From Chromatiales bacterium (lineage in GTDB: Bacteria; Pseudomonadota; Gammaproteobacteria; Steroidobacterales; GCA-2729495): a stretch of DNA of 64,000 nucleotides. Location of the stretch: positions 1-64,000 of the forward strand of contig JACKNI010000006.1 in NCBI GenBank assembly GCA_024234935.1. Direction: 5' to 3'. Below are positions 49,277 to 58,898 of the stretch, in pieces. Below the pieces are notes generated by a model, which was not told the DNA's origin, did not search any database, and was given only the letters and a program-made list of their open reading frames with translations. The position numbers and the translations under genes were made by a program. The first letter of the stretch is position 1; the number at the start of each line of letters is the position of its first letter.

Positions 49277-51852
49277 CGCCGGTCGGGGCGGGCCATGCGG
49301 GCGCCTCGCGCATGGACGCAGCTTCTGCCTACTGGTCACGACCCGCGGCGGAACTGCTGCGGACGGTGGACAGCAGTGTGGATGGCTTGTCAGCCGACGA
49401 GGCAGCCGACCGTCTGCGACGCTTTGCTGGCAACGGTATCCGTGACACCGCGAGGCTGTCTGCCGCACGCCTGTTCCTGCGTCAGGTGCAGAGCCCGCTG
49501 GTGCTTATCCTGGTGTTTGGCGCAGCCGTGTCGCTGTTTGTGCGCGAGTGGGTCGATGCCGCGATTGTCCTCGTCATCGTCTTCAGCAGCGTTCTGCTCG
49601 GCTTCCTGCAGGAATACCGTGCATCAGCGGCTGTAGCCGGGCTGCGTCAGCGACTCGCCCTGACCGCACAGGTCAGGCGTGGCGGGACCATCTGCACGGT
49701 CGCGGCGGCGACCATCGTGCCGGGCGATGTGGTGCTGCTTTCCGCCGGCAACCTGGTGCCGGGTGATGGCGTTGTACTGACGGCGCGTGATTTTCTCGTC
49801 ACCGAGGCGAGTCTTACCGGCGAGTCGTTTCCGGTCGAGAAGCGACCGGGTGTGATTGCCGCGGATGCCTCGCTGGCGGCACGCAGCAACTCGGTGTTCC
49901 TCGGTACATCGGTGCGCAGCGGTACCGCCGAGGTGTTGATCGTCCGGACCGGTCGCGATACGCAATTCGGTGCGATCGCCGGACGGCTCGCGACCAATGC
50001 GCCGGAAACGGATTTTGCGCAGGGCGTGCGGCAATTCGGCTATCTGCTGGTGCGCGTGATGCTCGGCATGGTGGTGTTCGTGCTGGTCGTGAACCAGTGG
50101 CTGGGGCGACCTGCGCTCGAGTCGCTGCTGTTTGCGATGGCTCTCGCGGTCGGCATGTCGCCTGAACTGCTGCCGGCCATCGTCAGCGTAACCCTGTCGC
50201 GTGGTGCCAGGCGGATGGCGGGAGAGGGCGTGATCGTCTCGCGTCTGGAGGCCATCGAAAACCTGGGCAGCATGGACATACTGTGTACGGACAAGACCGG
50301 CACGCTGACTGCCGGTATCGTGGCGCTCAATGCAGCTGTGGATCCGGCTGGCGAGCCCGCACCGGCCGTGTTGCAACTCGCTTACCTGAATGCAGTCATG
50401 CAGACGGGTATCGAGAACCCGCTAGATGCAGCCATCGTTGCCGCCGGTGACTCGGCCGGACTTGCGGCGACGGGCTGCAGCAAGGTGGATGAAATCCCGT
50501 ACGACTTCATCCGCAAGCGGCTGACGATCGTGGTTGCCGCAGCCGGTGACCCGGCTGCACATCTGCTCATCATCAAGGGTGCTTTCACCAAGGTGCTGGA
50601 GACCTGCAGCACCGTCACGCAAGGTGGTGCCGAAGTCGCCCTGGATGCGACAAACCGCGCTGCGCTGGAGGCGTTCTTCAGGTGCCGCAGCGAGGAGGGC
50701 TACCGGGTGCTTGCGCTCGCGGCACAGCGCGTGCCGGCACGGGAGCGCTATGTGCATGAGGACGAAACGGGGCTGAACCTGGCCGGTTTCCTGCTGTTTT
50801 ACGATCCGCCAAAAGCGACCGCGGCAAAGGCGATAGGCGAACTCGCCGCTCTCGGCATCCGCACCAAGGTCATCACCGGCGACAACCGCTACGTGTCTGC
50901 CCACCTGGGCGAAAGCATCGGCTTTGATCCTCGCGCCATGCTGACGGGTGCGGAGATCGCCACGATGAAAGACGAGGCACTGTGGCACTGTGCCGGGTCT
51001 ACCGACCTGTTTGTCGAGGTCGACCCGCAGCAGAAGGAGCGCATCGTGCGCGCCTTGCAGCACATGGGTCACTCGGTCGGCTACCTCGGCGACGGCATCA
51101 ACGATGCGCCTGCCCTGTATGCGGCGGATGTGGGTATCTCGGTCGACCAGGCCGTCGATGTGGCCCGCGCGAGCGCCGATGTCGTGTTGCTGAAACCTGA
51201 TCTCGACGTACTCCGGCAGGGCGTCGAAGACGGACGCAGGACATTTGCCAATACGCTCAAGTACATCAGCATCACCACCAGTGCCAATTTCGGCAACATG
51301 GTGAGCATGGCGCTGGCGACGCCCTTGCTGCCCTTTCTGCCGCTCGCTGCCAAGCAGATCCTGCTCAACAATTTCCTGTCTGACGTGCCTGCGCTGTTCA
51401 TCTCGACGGACAACGTGGATGCGGACAGGCTGGTGCGACCGCAGCGCTGGCGTGTTGCTGAAGTGCAGCGCTTCATGATTGTCTTCGGCCTGCTCAGCAC
51501 GATCTTCGACCTGGCGACCTTTGCCCTGCTGCGGACGGTGTTCAGCGCCGGGCAGGCCACCTTTCAGACCGCCTGGTTTGTGGTCTCGCTGCTCACCGAA
51601 CTGGCGGTGGTGCTGGTGTTGCGCACGCAGGGTCCGGCATTGCGGAGTCGGCCGGGCCGGCTGCTTTGCTGGTTTACGGCAGCGGTCAGCCTGTTCGCCC
51701 TGGCAATTCCCTGGCTGGGTGCGCCCGCAGCGGTATTCGGTTTTGTGCCCTTGTCGCTGCCGATAGCCGGCACCATCGTTTGCATCGTTGCGGCATACAT
51801 GCTCAGCACGGAACTCGCCAAGGCCCGGTTCTTCCGCCGCGGGAGCGATTGA
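49273..51852 (+). CDS. mgtA: Mg2+-importing P-type ATPase, MgtA type
   Basis: The 859-residue P3B-like ATPase has the actuator TGES loop (EASLTGESFPVEK), phosphorylation site CTDKTGTLT (near 340), TGDN, the hinge GDGINDAPAL and ten membrane helices. The C-terminal region (TSANFGNMVSMALATPLLPFLPL, NFLSDVP) is characteristic of MgtA/MgtB. It overlaps the ppc end by four bases, joining a Mg-importing pump to a Mg-requiring enzyme. No Mg-sensing leader precedes it within the operon. Confidence 0.9.
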   Translation: MTPVGAGHAGASRMDAASAYWSRPAAELLRTVDSSVDGLSADEAADRLRRFAGNGIRDTARLSAARLFLRQVQSPLVLILVFGAAVSLFVREWVDAAIVLVIVFSSVLLGFLQEYRASAAVAGLRQRLALTAQVRRGGTICTVAAATIVPGDVVLLSAGNLVPGDGVVLTARDFLVTEASLTGESFPVEKRPGVIAADASLAARSNSVFLGTSVRSGTAEVLIVRTGRDTQFGAIAGRLATNAPETDFAQGVRQFGYLLVRVMLGMVVFVLVVNQWLGRPALESLLFAMALAVGMSPELLPAIVSVTLSRGARRMAGEGVIVSRLEAIENLGSMDILCTDKTGTLTAGIVALNAAVDPAGEPAPAVLQLAYLNAVMQTGIENPLDAAIVAAGDSAGLAATGCSKVDEIPYDFIRKRLTIVVAAAGDPAAHLLIIKGAFTKVLETCSTVTQGGAEVALDATNRAALEAFFRCRSEEGYRVLALAAQRVPARERYVHEDETGLNLAGFLLFYDPPKATAAKAIGELAALGIRTKVITGDNRYVSAHLGESIGFDPRAMLTGAEIATMKDEALWHCAGSTDLFVEVDPQQKERIVRALQHMGHSVGYLGDGINDAPALYAADVGISVDQAVDVARASADVVLLKPDLDVLRQGVEDGRRTFANTLKYISITTSANFGNMVSMALATPLLPFLPLAAKQILLNNFLSDVPALFISTDNVDADRLVRPQRWRVAEVQRFMIVFGLLSTIFDLATFALLRTVFSAGQATFQTAWFVVSLLTELAVVLVLRTQGPALRSRPGRLLCWFTAAVSLFALAIPWLGAPAAVFGFVPLSLPIAGTIVCIVAAYMLSTELAKARFFRRGSD

Positions 51853-51855
51853 ACT

Positions 51856-52500
51856 GTGCACGATCGCCGTGGTCCACCCAGCATGTACCACGGCGAGCGC
51901 TTCAACAGCATCAGCCACCTGGCAGGGGCCGGGCTGGCCCTGGCCGGTGCGATAGTGCTGATCACGATTGCCGCCCGCCTCGGGGATCCCTGGAAGATCG
52001 TGAGCTTCAGCATCTACGGCGCGATGCTGGTGGCGCTGTATGTGTTATCGACCGTCTATCACAGCGTGCGCGGCCGCGCGAAAGCGATACTCAGAAAGCT
52101 CGACCATTGCGCGATCTACATGCTGATCGCCGGTACCTATACGCCCTTTGCACTGGTGTCCCTGCGCGGTACCTGGGGCTGGTGGCTGCTCGGCATCGTG
52201 TGGAGTCTGGCGCTGTTCGGCATCGGGCAGGAACTTCTGCTCGGCAACCGCACACGGGTGCTTTCGCTGATCCTCTACGTGCTCATGGGCTGGCTGGCGC
52301 TGGTCGCGGTGGTGCCGCTGTGGCATGCGCTCACGCCGCCGGGTTTTGCCTGGCTGGTGGCCGGCGGCGCACTCTATACCGGCGGCCTCATCTTCTATGC
52401 GACCGACCACAAGCTGCGGCATGGTCACGGTGTCTGGCACCTGTTCGTGGTCAGTGGCAGCGGTTGCCACTTCTATACGATCCTCTCCTACGTCGTCTGA
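51856..52500 (+). CDS. Hemolysin III/PAQR-like membrane protein
   Basis: The 214-residue protein has seven helices and family signatures: FNSISHLAGAGLALAG (H in helix 1), STVYHSVRG and LDHCAIYMLIAGTYTPFAL, with the final histidines HLFVVSGSGCHFYTI. These polar residues bind zinc in PAQR receptors. The start at GTG 51856 follows mgtA by three bases, and an internal ATG at 51883 (MYHGERFN) is the usual N-terminus. It is the last close-packed gene of the run. Confidence 0.85.
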   Translation: MHDRRGPPSMYHGERFNSISHLAGAGLALAGAIVLITIAARLGDPWKIVSFSIYGAMLVALYVLSTVYHSVRGRAKAILRKLDHCAIYMLIAGTYTPFALVSLRGTWGWWLLGIVWSLALFGIGQELLLGNRTRVLSLILYVLMGWLALVAVVPLWHALTPPGFAWLVAGGALYTGGLIFYATDHKLRHGHGVWHLFVVSGSGCHFYTILSYVV

Positions 52501-52556
52501 CAATCACGCCTGCCTGCCGTAACATCGGCTGATCCAGGCCGTGTTCCGGGGGATGC

Positions 52557-53333
52557 ATGACGGCGCAATCTTCGTTTGATCCGCCACAGGTCTACAGCGG
52601 CAGCTGGGAAGACCATGTGGTCCTCGGCGTGATGCTCGCCGCTTCCGTACTCGCCCAGCTGTTTCTCGCCGAACGCAACAGGCATGCGGACAACGTACAC
52701 AGTCCGCGGCTGGCGTGGATGCGGGCGCTGCTTTATTTCAGCGTGATCCTGGTGATCAGCTGGGCGACCGGGGTGCTGAAGGCGCTGGTCCATGCGCCTT
52801 TCGTGCCGGCCGACGATCTGGCCAGCCCGGTGTGGCTCGTTCTCACCGGCATCTGGCTGCTCGCCCTGGTCTGGGGCTATGTGTACTGGTGGCCGCGCGG
52901 CACGCTGACCTACGATCGCAGGCTTTATCTGCTGCCGCAGATACTCTTCGGGCTTGCCTGGGGATTCAGCTCGGGTCAGCTGACGCTGGCAATCTGGGCC
53001 GTGATCGAGGAATTCGGCTTCGCCCGCTGGGGCAGCGCCTTGCTGGTGTTTTTCGTGCTCGCGGGCTACGGCCAGATCTACCAGTCAGGCTGGTGGGACA
53101 TCCACGTTTCTCCGCCGCACAACATCCGTGCCACAAACGCCAAAAAGGTGCTGTTCGGCCACATGCCGTTTCTGGGTATCGCGCTGCTGCACTTCACGCT
53201 GTTCGGTAATGCGCTGCTGTTTGTCGCTTTCCATGCTGCGGCGCTGGCCTGTTCGGCCGTCGCCATGCGCTTCCCGCCGTTCTGGGAAAAGGACGGTCCG
53301 GCGGTATCGAAAGAGACGGCGCTCGGCGTTTGA
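52557..53333 (+). CDS. Membrane protein, six to seven helices, unknown function
   Basis: The 258-residue protein has hydrophobic segments from VVLGVMLAASVLAQLFL through LGIALLHFTLFGNALLFVAFH. Between them is a WWDIHVSPPHNIRATNAKKVLFGH segment with several histidines. I do not recognise the family. It starts 56 bases after the hemolysin III-like gene and may be its last operon partner. It converges on the DUF1838 gene. Confidence 0.6.
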   Translation: MTAQSSFDPPQVYSGSWEDHVVLGVMLAASVLAQLFLAERNRHADNVHSPRLAWMRALLYFSVILVISWATGVLKALVHAPFVPADDLASPVWLVLTGIWLLALVWGYVYWWPRGTLTYDRRLYLLPQILFGLAWGFSSGQLTLAIWAVIEEFGFARWGSALLVFFVLAGYGQIYQSGWWDIHVSPPHNIRATNAKKVLFGHMPFLGIALLHFTLFGNALLFVAFHAAALACSAVAMRFPPFWEKDGPAVSKETALGV

Positions 53334-53341
53334 GGCGAAGC

Positions 53342-54085
53342 TCAGATGTCCGGGCTGGCGAGGAAGCCCGGATGGTCGCGCTCGATGCGCTCGCGCAGTG
53401 CAGTGGGGATGTCTGCGGGGCCAGCGATCTTCCGGCCGATGATTTCCGAGAGCACGTAGCCTCCGTTGTCCTCCATGCCCATCCAGGGATAGAAGCTCCA
53501 CATCGTGGTGTGACTCATGGTGGCCGGCACCATGCCGAGCCGCGGATTGCCGACATCAGCCAGCGATGCGCAGAAGTGCGTCACCTCCATCGGCTCGCCG
53601 GCCAGCCCCTTCGGTGCGCCCGGCACCGCGGGCGTGGCCGGTGCGGGAAACTGCGCGGCAAGCCGCTCGCTGCTCCAGACCGTATCACCGATGATCAGCG
53701 GTGCGCCGACCTGCCCGTCAAATGGCGCGCCCGGAAAAGACGGCCTGATGGTGCCGTTGTCTTCGATCAGATAACGCAGACGGAGGCGATTGGCCGGTGG
53801 TGTGACCACGCGCCCGGTCCAGGGATTGGTCCAGCTGTCCAGAAACGCGCCGGTCCCGGCGTCGATGTAGTAGCCGGCCTCGCTCATCCTCGATTCCCAG
53901 AGACCGTCCGGCAGCCGGGAGAGGCGGTTGAAGCCGATGCCGGTGATGCGCATCAGGTGCCTGGCGATCTCGCCGGGGCGCTTGCCGAGGACTTCGCCCT
54001 GCCACCACCAGAGCACGGCTTCGCCGTCGCTGCGGGCGCGGATGCGGGCCAGCGCGGCAACCGGCTGTGCGGCGGAAATTTTCAT
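53342..54085 (-). CDS. DUF1838 family protein
   Basis: The 247-residue protein matches the DUF1838 pattern as remembered: GFNRLSRLPDGLWESRMSEA, YYIDAGTGAFLDSWTNPWTG and YPWMGMEDNGGYV. It lacks a signal or membrane helices. Members occur in organisms with large oxidative catabolic repertoires, often near dehydrogenases, but no reaction is known to me. The start at 54085 has GGGA upstream. It is divergent from the alcohol dehydrogenase gene. Confidence 0.7.
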   Translation of the reverse strand: MKISAAQPVAALARIRARSDGEAVLWWWQGEVLGKRPGEIARHLMRITGIGFNRLSRLPDGLWESRMSEAGYYIDAGTGAFLDSWTNPWTGRVVTPPANRLRLRYLIEDNGTIRPSFPGAPFDGQVGAPLIIGDTVWSSERLAAQFPAPATPAVPGAPKGLAGEPMEVTHFCASLADVGNPRLGMVPATMSHTTMWSFYPWMGMEDNGGYVLSEIIGRKIAGPADIPTALRERIERDHPGFLASPDI

Positions 54086-54169
54086 CGCATCCCTGCCCGA
54101 TAAAATACAGAATCGGAGTCTAGTCGAAACAGTCGATGTCAATAAGACGCATCGCCCACGGTAAACACA

Positions 54170-55219
54170 ATGCGCGCAATGGTCCTCGAACGAATCACCA
54201 GCCTGGCGGACAACGACACGCCGCTGACGCTTCGTGACCTGCCGGAACCGGTTGCCGGCGACGGCGAAATCCTGATCAGGGTGGCCGCCTGTGGCGTATG
54301 CCATACCGAACTCGACGAGATCGAAGGTCGACTGCCGCCGCCGCGATTGCCGGTAATCCCGGGTCATCAGGTCGTGGGTCGTGTTGCCGCACTGGGGAAT
54401 CGCGATCCACAGGGCGTGCTGAAGCGCGCCGGTCTGCGGCCCGGTGACCGGGTTGGCGTCGCGTGGATCCATTCAGCCTGTGGCAGCTGTGACTTTTGCC
54501 GCAGCGGGCGGGAGAATCTCTGTCCCGGCTTCAAGGCCACCGGTCTCGATGCGCACGGCGGCTATGCGCAGTACATGACGGTGCGGGCCGATTTCGCCTG
54601 TCGCCTGCCGGACGCCCTGCCCGACGTCGAGGCCGCACCGCTGCTCTGTGCCGGGGCCATCGGCTACCGTTCGCTGTCGCTGACGAATCTCGAGGATGGC
54701 CAGACGCTGGGCCTGACCGGTTTCGGTGCGTCGGCGCACCTGGTTCTGGCACTGGCGCGGTACCGGTACCCGCACTCGCCCGTGGTGGTGTTCGCGCGCA
54801 GCCCGGAGGAGCGCGCCTTTGCCCTCGAGCTGGGCGCAGCATGGGCCGGCGATACGCAGGACCGGTCGCCGCAGCCCTGCGCCGCGATCATCGATACGAC
54901 GCCGGTCTGGACGCCGGTCGTCGAGGCGCTGAAAAACCTGGATGCGGGCGGGCGCCTCGTCGTCAATGCCATACGCAAGGAGACGGTTGATCAGGCTGTG
55001 CTGCTGGATCTGGATTATGCCGGGCAGTTGTGGCGCGAGAAGGAAATCAAGAGCGTGGCCAACGTCACGCGTCGCGATGTGCTGGAGTTTCTGCAGCTGG
55101 CGGCGGAGATCCCGCTGCAGCCGGCGGTCGAGTGCCATGCGCTGGAGGAGGCCAATCGCGCCCTGAGGGAGCTCAAGCGCCGCTACATACGCGGTGCCAA
55201 GGTGCTCGTCATCGACTGA
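54170..55219 (+). CDS. Zinc-dependent alcohol dehydrogenase family protein
   Basis: The 349-residue MDR protein has the catalytic zinc motif CGVCHTELDEIEG and GHQVVGRV, plus four structural cysteines (CGSCDFCRSGRENLC). The cofactor region reads LGLTGFGASAHLVLALAR. GFGASAH replaces the usual GxGxxG, as in some Adh forms, so NAD(P) binding is likely. Its end overlaps the convergent arnT end by 37 bases. The substrate is unknown. Confidence 0.9.
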   Translation: MRAMVLERITSLADNDTPLTLRDLPEPVAGDGEILIRVAACGVCHTELDEIEGRLPPPRLPVIPGHQVVGRVAALGNRDPQGVLKRAGLRPGDRVGVAWIHSACGSCDFCRSGRENLCPGFKATGLDAHGGYAQYMTVRADFACRLPDALPDVEAAPLLCAGAIGYRSLSLTNLEDGQTLGLTGFGASAHLVLALARYRYPHSPVVVFARSPEERAFALELGAAWAGDTQDRSPQPCAAIIDTTPVWTPVVEALKNLDAGGRLVVNAIRKETVDQAVLLDLDYAGQLWREKEIKSVANVTRRDVLEFLQLAAEIPLQPAVECHALEEANRALRELKRRYIRGAKVLVID

Positions 55220-56910
55220 GCGTCGGGGTCGGGCTTCGCGGCGGTGATATACCAGGCAGCCAGCGCACCTTGCTGTGCATGGCGAGTGCCAGGTGGCACG
55301 TCGGCGGCCGCCCGTGCATTGTCTTTGACGCGTGTGATGATCAGCACATCGCGTTTTCCGGCGTTGGCCTGGATCAGCCGACGGATTCCGGCGCTGCCGA
55401 TGCCGCGTCCGGCGGCGTCGGGCTGGGACAGGCCGTATTCCAGCTCGTTCGGCTCGAATACGTACAGATCGCTGCGCTTGAAGACCCAGGCGACCGAGCC
55501 GACCAGCTGGCCCTTGACGATGATGACAGCGTCCGGTGCCACCAGCGCTTTCTGCTCCTCGAGGAAGGGGCCGGGCATCTTGCTGTCCCGCGTGGCGTCA
55601 GGGATCACCACCGGGATCGCGAGCAGCAGTCCGGCCAGACTGATCCCGAGCACCCTGACCGGGTCGTCGGCCGCCCGTCGCGCGTGGCGGCCAGCGATCC
55701 AGGCTCCCCAGGCACAGGCAGCGAGCGAGAGGATCCAGCGCAGGCTTTCGCCGGCGCCAAACAGCGGTTTGCCGAATGCCCCGAGGCCGTTGCCGAGCAG
55801 GTAGCCGAAGCCCGCGGCGAACAGCAGTGCAAGGCCGACTGTGCCGCGCTCGAGCGCGATGCGCCGGCCGCTCGCCCGATAGCGTTCCACGCCATGCGCG
55901 AGCAACAGCGCGAGCGGCGGGAAGCAGGGCAGGATGTAGGACAAGAGCTTGCCGCTGGAGGCCGAGAAGAACAGCAACGGCATGGCAAACCACAGCACCG
56001 TGAAGCGCAGCAGGCGCGGGTCCAACTGCAGCTCGGGCGATGCGCGGCGCAGACCGAGCAGGGCAGCCGGTGCGTGGAAAGTCCACGGCAGCGCCATCGC
56101 CGGCAAGGCGGCGAAGAACAGCCAGAACGGCTGGCTGTGCTGCGCCCGCTCTCCGGAGAAGTAGCGGCGGATGTGCTCTTCCCAGAAGAAGTAGCGCCAG
56201 AAATCCGGCTCGTGCGAGTGAATGAGCAGACCCCATGGGGCGACCACGGCTGCGGCGACGAGGACCGGCAACCAGGCATCATCGAGAAGCCGTCGCCAGT
56301 CGCGCTGCCAGGCGAGAAAGGGTCCGACGATCAGTACCGGAATCGCCAGGGCGAGAAAGCCTTTGGTGAGGAAGGCGAGCCCGCAGCAGATCCCGACCAG
56401 CGCCTGCAGTCGGCGACGTTTTGCTGGTGGTGCGACATGGGACTCGTACCAGAGACCAACAGACAGGGTGAGCCAGAGGCCGAGAATCGGATCGAGGATG
56501 GCCATGCTGCCCATGGCCCAGACGGCGAGAAACGACAGCTGGATCGTGCTGGTGTCGATGGCGAGTGCGGCCCGCCGCGTCTGCCGCCGCACGAAGCCAT
56601 GCAGGAACAGCGCCGTCAGGCCGGTGGTCAGCGCCATGGGCAGGCGAACCGCGAAGGCGTTTTCGCCGAATACGGCGAGCGACGCGGCGTTCACCCAGTG
56701 ACCGAGCACCGGCTTCTCGAAGTAGCGGACGCCGTTGAAGCGCGGTGTCACCCAGTCACCGCTGGTCAGCATCTCCCGGGCGATCTCGGCGTAACGGAAC
56801 TCGTCGGGTCGCGACAGCGGCCGGATGCCGAGGGTGACCAGGTAAAAAACGGCAAAGGCGATGAGCAGCACCACACCCGCCGACGGCCATGACCGGTTCG
56901 CCGAGCTCAT
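55183..56910 (-). CDS. arnT: ArnT-like lipid A aminoarabinose transferase
   Basis: The 575-residue GT39/GT83-like protein has about 12 helices and the periplasmic catalytic start RPDEFRYAEIAREML, where D and E bind the polyprenyl phosphate donor. It transfers L-Ara4N from undecaprenyl phosphate to lipid A, giving resistance to polymyxin and cationic peptides. It is last in the operon and overlaps arnD by four bases. Its last 37 bases run into the opposite ADH gene. Confidence 0.85.
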   Translation of the reverse strand: MSSANRSWPSAGVVLLIAFAVFYLVTLGIRPLSRPDEFRYAEIAREMLTSGDWVTPRFNGVRYFEKPVLGHWVNAASLAVFGENAFAVRLPMALTTGLTALFLHGFVRRQTRRAALAIDTSTIQLSFLAVWAMGSMAILDPILGLWLTLSVGLWYESHVAPPAKRRRLQALVGICCGLAFLTKGFLALAIPVLIVGPFLAWQRDWRRLLDDAWLPVLVAAAVVAPWGLLIHSHEPDFWRYFFWEEHIRRYFSGERAQHSQPFWLFFAALPAMALPWTFHAPAALLGLRRASPELQLDPRLLRFTVLWFAMPLLFFSASSGKLLSYILPCFPPLALLLAHGVERYRASGRRIALERGTVGLALLFAAGFGYLLGNGLGAFGKPLFGAGESLRWILSLAACAWGAWIAGRHARRAADDPVRVLGISLAGLLLAIPVVIPDATRDSKMPGPFLEEQKALVAPDAVIIVKGQLVGSVAWVFKRSDLYVFEPNELEYGLSQPDAAGRGIGSAGIRRLIQANAGKRDVLIITRVKDNARAAADVPPGTRHAQQGALAAWYITAAKPDPDAQSMTSTLAPRM

Positions 56911-57824
56911 GCCGTGGCACCGGCGATTGCCGGACCCTGCAGGGCAAGCGTGCCGCTGCGACCGGGCACCTCACCACTCCGCACCGGACAGTGCGGCAGG
57001 GTGGCGGCGTCAAGACTTCGCCACAGCCGCTCCATCGCGACCAGCTCGTAGCCCTGTGTTTTCCAGCCACTGAGGAGTCGTGCGAAGGCCGGCCGCAGCG
57101 CCATCCCCTCGAGTTCGGCGTGGAGGGTGTAGACATGGTTGCGGGTGGCTGTCGGGCCGGTACGCGCCAGCAGTACGTCGGCGACGTTGTCCGCCGTGGT
57201 TCCGTCGATACCCAGCAGTTCATCCAGTGTCGGCAGCGTGGTTGGCAATTGCGGGCAGCCGAGGGGCCGACCGGCGACCAGCGGAATGAAGGGCCCGTCA
57301 CCGCGCGTGTCTGATGCGTAGTCGAGGCCGAGCGTTTCTTCCATTGCGAAGGCCGCATCATTCATCTGCCAGCCGGCAGCACCATGGGTGCGTGGCGCCG
57401 TTCCGAAGACCGTACGGAAATCCGCCACGGCTCGCTGCATCTCGCGGCTGGTCCAGGCCGCATCGCGCTTCGCGACAAAGTCCTGCCAGCGGATGTGATC
57501 GTGGCAGTGCACGCCGACCTCGAAACCGGCATCCCGCACCATGCGCATGGTCTCGCCGGCCCGTCGGCCGATATGCGGGCCAGGCAGCAGCGTGCCGTAC
57601 AGCAGGGTGCGCAGACCGTAGTGACTGAGTACCGAAGTGCGATTGACCTTGGCGACAAAGCCGGGACGGAATACCCGCCGGATCGCTCGGCCCGTATGGT
57701 CGGGCCCGACACTGAACAGGAAGGTTGCCCCGGCGCCGGCATCGCGCAGGGTATCGACGAGTTGCGGCACACCCTCCAGCGTGCCCCGCAGGGTATCCAC
57801 GTCGACTTTGAGGGCAAGCAGCAT
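56907..57824 (-). CDS. arnD: Undecaprenyl-P-Ara4FN deformylase ArnD
   Basis: The 305-residue NodB-type deacetylase has the opening LALKVDVDTLRGTLEGVP, VGVHCHDHIRWQ (metal histidines) and the later CPQLPTTLPTLDELLG typical of ArnD. It removes the formyl group before flipping. The start overlaps none of arnA (18-base gap) and its end overlaps arnT. The normal length and motifs suggest it is active. Confidence 0.9.
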   Translation of the reverse strand: MLLALKVDVDTLRGTLEGVPQLVDTLRDAGAGATFLFSVGPDHTGRAIRRVFRPGFVAKVNRTSVLSHYGLRTLLYGTLLPGPHIGRRAGETMRMVRDAGFEVGVHCHDHIRWQDFVAKRDAAWTSREMQRAVADFRTVFGTAPRTHGAAGWQMNDAAFAMEETLGLDYASDTRGDGPFIPLVAGRPLGCPQLPTTLPTLDELLGIDGTTADNVADVLLARTGPTATRNHVYTLHAELEGMALRPAFARLLSGWKTQGYELVAMERLWRSLDAATLPHCPVRSGEVPGRSGTLALQGPAIAGATA

Positions 57825-57842
57825 TTCAGGCGTCGCCGCCGC

Positions 57843-58898
57843 TTATTCGCTCTCCACCAGGCGACCGGCGCTGGCGATCTCCTGTCGATACGCTTCGAAG
57901 ATCTGGCCCAGCACATCATCCATCGTGACCTTTGGCGTCCAGCCGAGGTCCGCGGTGGTGTTGGCAATTCCCGGTACCCGATGCTGGACGTCCTGGTAAC
58001 CCTTGCCGTAGTAGCCGCTGGCGCTGACGTCCACCAGCTTCACCCGGGCTGCGTTGTCGCGATACTCGGGATAGGTGGCGGCCATGACCAGCATCTTCTC
58101 GGCCAGCTGGCGCACCGACAGCGTGTTGTGCGGATTGCCGATGTTGTAGATGTTGCCGCTGGCCTTCCCGCCACGGTTTTCCAGGATCTTCATGAGCGCC
58201 GCGATGCCGTCGCTGATGCCGGTGAAGCAGCGCTCCTGCGAGCCGCCATCGACGAGCTGGATGTTTTCCCCGCGCGCGATATTGCCGAGGAACTGGGTGA
58301 CCACGCGCGAGCTGCCTTCCTTGGCGGCATGCAGGTTGTCCAGCCCGGCACCGATCCAGTTGAATGGCCGGAACAGCGTGAAATCCAGTTTGCCTTCCTG
58401 CCCGTAGGCGTAGATCACGCGGTCGAGCAGCTGCTTGGAACAGGCGTAAATCCAGCGCTGCTTCTCGATCGGGCCGTAGACGAGTTCCGAGGTCGCGGGA
58501 TCAAACTCGCTGTCCCGGCACATGCCGTACACCTCGGAGGTGGAGGGAAAGATGACACGCTTCTTGTGCTTCACGCACAGGCGAACGATGTGCAGGTTTG
58601 CCTCGAAGTCGAGTTCGAAAACGCGCAGCGGATCGCTGACGTAGGTGGCAGGCGTGGCGATCGCGACCAGCGGGACGACCACGTCGGCCTTCTTGACGTG
58701 GTATTCGATCCACTCGCGGTTGATGGTGATATCACCTTCGAAGAAGCGCAGGCGCGGATTGTCCATGTACTCCATCAGCCGGTCGCTGAACATGTCCATG
58801 CCGAAGATGTTCCAGTCCGTCGTGGCGAGAATCTGCCGGGACAGGTGGTGGCCGATAAAGCCGTTGACGCCGAGGATCAGCACGTTGGTCATCATCAA
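57843..58898 (-). CDS. ArnA dehydrogenase/decarboxylase half (split ArnA)
   Basis: The 351-residue protein equals the C-terminal half of E. coli ArnA: the NAD loop LGVNGFIGHHLSRQ, S in FPSTSEVYGM, Y and K in IYACSKQLLDR, and the FRPFNWIGAG family string. It oxidatively decarboxylates UDP-glucuronate to the 4-keto-pentose. In E. coli it is fused to the formyltransferase. Here a separate gene starts with a four-base overlap to that formyltransferase gene. Confidence 0.9.
   Translation of the reverse strand: MMMTNVLILGVNGFIGHHLSRQILATTDWNIFGMDMFSDRLMEYMDNPRLRFFEGDITINREWIEYHVKKADVVVPLVAIATPATYVSDPLRVFELDFEANLHIVRLCVKHKKRVIFPSTSEVYGMCRDSEFDPATSELVYGPIEKQRWIYACSKQLLDRVIYAYGQEGKLDFTLFRPFNWIGAGLDNLHAAKEGSSRVVTQFLGNIARGENIQLVDGGSQERCFTGISDGIAALMKILENRGGKASGNIYNIGNPHNTLSVRQLAEKMLVMAATYPEYRDNAARVKLVDVSASGYYGKGYQDVQHRVPGIANTTADLGWTPKVTMDDVLGQIFEAYRQEIASAGRLVESE

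Noticed and set aside
46739..49468. 909-codon open frame on the minus strand across ppc
   Set aside because: It is antisense to a clear ppc with all motifs, shows no domain, and results from the high GC codon pattern.
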